Assembly: GCA_002335345.1 (NCBI GenBank)
Contig: DDCS01000141.1
Coordinates: 1 to 5,927 of the forward strand
Length of the DNA stretch: 5,927 nucleotides
From: Flavobacteriaceae bacterium UBA2000
Lineage (GTDB): Bacteria > Bacteroidota > Bacteroidia > Flavobacteriales > Flavobacteriaceae
Direction: 5' to 3'
A model generated the notes under the pieces. It made no database searches. It worked only from the letters and a program-made list of their open reading frames with translations, and was not told where the DNA came from. Shown here one piece after another: positions 5,671-5,927 of this stretch (positions are counted from its first letter, which is position 1; each line of letters starts with the position of its first letter). Position numbers and translations under genes: made by a program.

Positions 5671-5927
5671 ATGTCCAGAGACATTAAGATTAAAAAGGGT
5701 CTTAATATCAATTTAAAAGGTGAAGCGGAAAAAACACTTTCAAAGGCGCCTCGCGCAAAAGTGTTTGCTTTAAGACCTGAAAACTTTCACCTCGTTACTC
5801 CGAAACTTACTGTAAAAGAAGGCGCCAAAATCAAAGCTGGCGAGGTTCTATTTTACGATAAAAAACAAGAGTCTGTAACTTTTGTGAGTCCCGTGAGTGG
5901 GACGCTTAAAAGTGTCGAGCGGGGTCC
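5671..5927 (+). CDS. nqrA: Na+-translocating NADH:quinone reductase subunit A, C-terminus cut by window edge
   Basis: The first 85 residues of NqrA, open to the right edge. The N-terminus MSRDIKIKKGLNINLKGEAE, with the following KTLSKAPRAKVFALRPENFH (21-40), is the characteristic start of Bacteroidota NqrA. It continues with VKEGAKIKAGEVLFYDK (48-64) and FVSPVSGTLKSVERG (71-85), the lipoyl/biotinyl-like barrel-sandwich part shared with RnfC. NqrA is the peripheral cytoplasmic subunit of the six-subunit Na+-NQR, which couples electron transfer from NADH to quinone to sodium export. As nqrA is normally first of nqrABCDEF, the rest of the operon should follow immediately to the right. The start ATG at 5671 matches family alignments from memory and has no Shine-Dalgarno. 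A -7 box lies 63 bases upstream. The full protein is usually about 450 residues, so roughly a fifth is seen here. Confidence 0.95.
   Translation, partial: MSRDIKIKKGLNINLKGEAEKTLSKAPRAKVFALRPENFHLVTPKLTVKEGAKIKAGEVLFYDKKQESVTFVSPVSGTLKSVERG

Overview
The window reads as chromosomal DNA of a flavobacterium-type Bacteroidota. Three things point there: the gene families (a type IX secretion plug protein, an Omp28-type lipoprotein, a DUF6029-type outer-membrane protein, and an NqrA with the N-terminus usual in this group); start codons without Shine-Dalgarno sequences in AT-rich leaders; and promoter -7 boxes of the Bacteroidota form TAnnTTTG. There are no RNA genes, insertion sequences, CRISPR arrays or phage genes, and no gene-free stretch longer than 300 bases.

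Layout from left to right. Positions 1-1165 (minus strand) hold a two-gene unit: a secreted TlpA-like thioredoxin-fold protein, then, 17 bases downstream, an outer-membrane beta-barrel protein of the DUF6029 type that runs off the left edge. Diverging from it across 165 bases is an Omp28-like lipoprotein (1331-2386, plus strand) with its own CxxC thioredoxin-like domain. It converges on pruA (2454-4079, minus strand), a complete 1-pyrroline-5-carboxylate dehydrogenase with the whole catalytic set and a well-formed Bacteroidota promoter. Upstream of pruA is the T9SS plug-domain gene (4234-5481, minus strand, formerly DUF5103). It diverges across 189 bases from nqrA (5671 onward, plus strand), the first gene of the sodium-pumping NADH:quinone reductase operon, cut by the right edge.

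Functionally there are three modules: an envelope thiol/outer-membrane module (TlpA, DUF6029, Omp28), a proline/glutamate catabolic enzyme (PruA) that yields glutamate and NADH, and an envelope-energetics pair (T9SS plug and the Na+-NQR that consumes NADH). Except for the tlpA-DUF6029 pair, each gene looks like its own transcription unit.

I see no clearly new defence, mobile or biosynthetic system. The points most worth a second look are the divergent pairing of two exported CxxC proteins with an uncharacterised barrel protein, the acidic stretch after the lipoprotein cysteine of the Omp28 protein, the dyad over the predicted pruA transcription start, and a 12-base perfect palindrome between the T9SS plug gene and nqrA.
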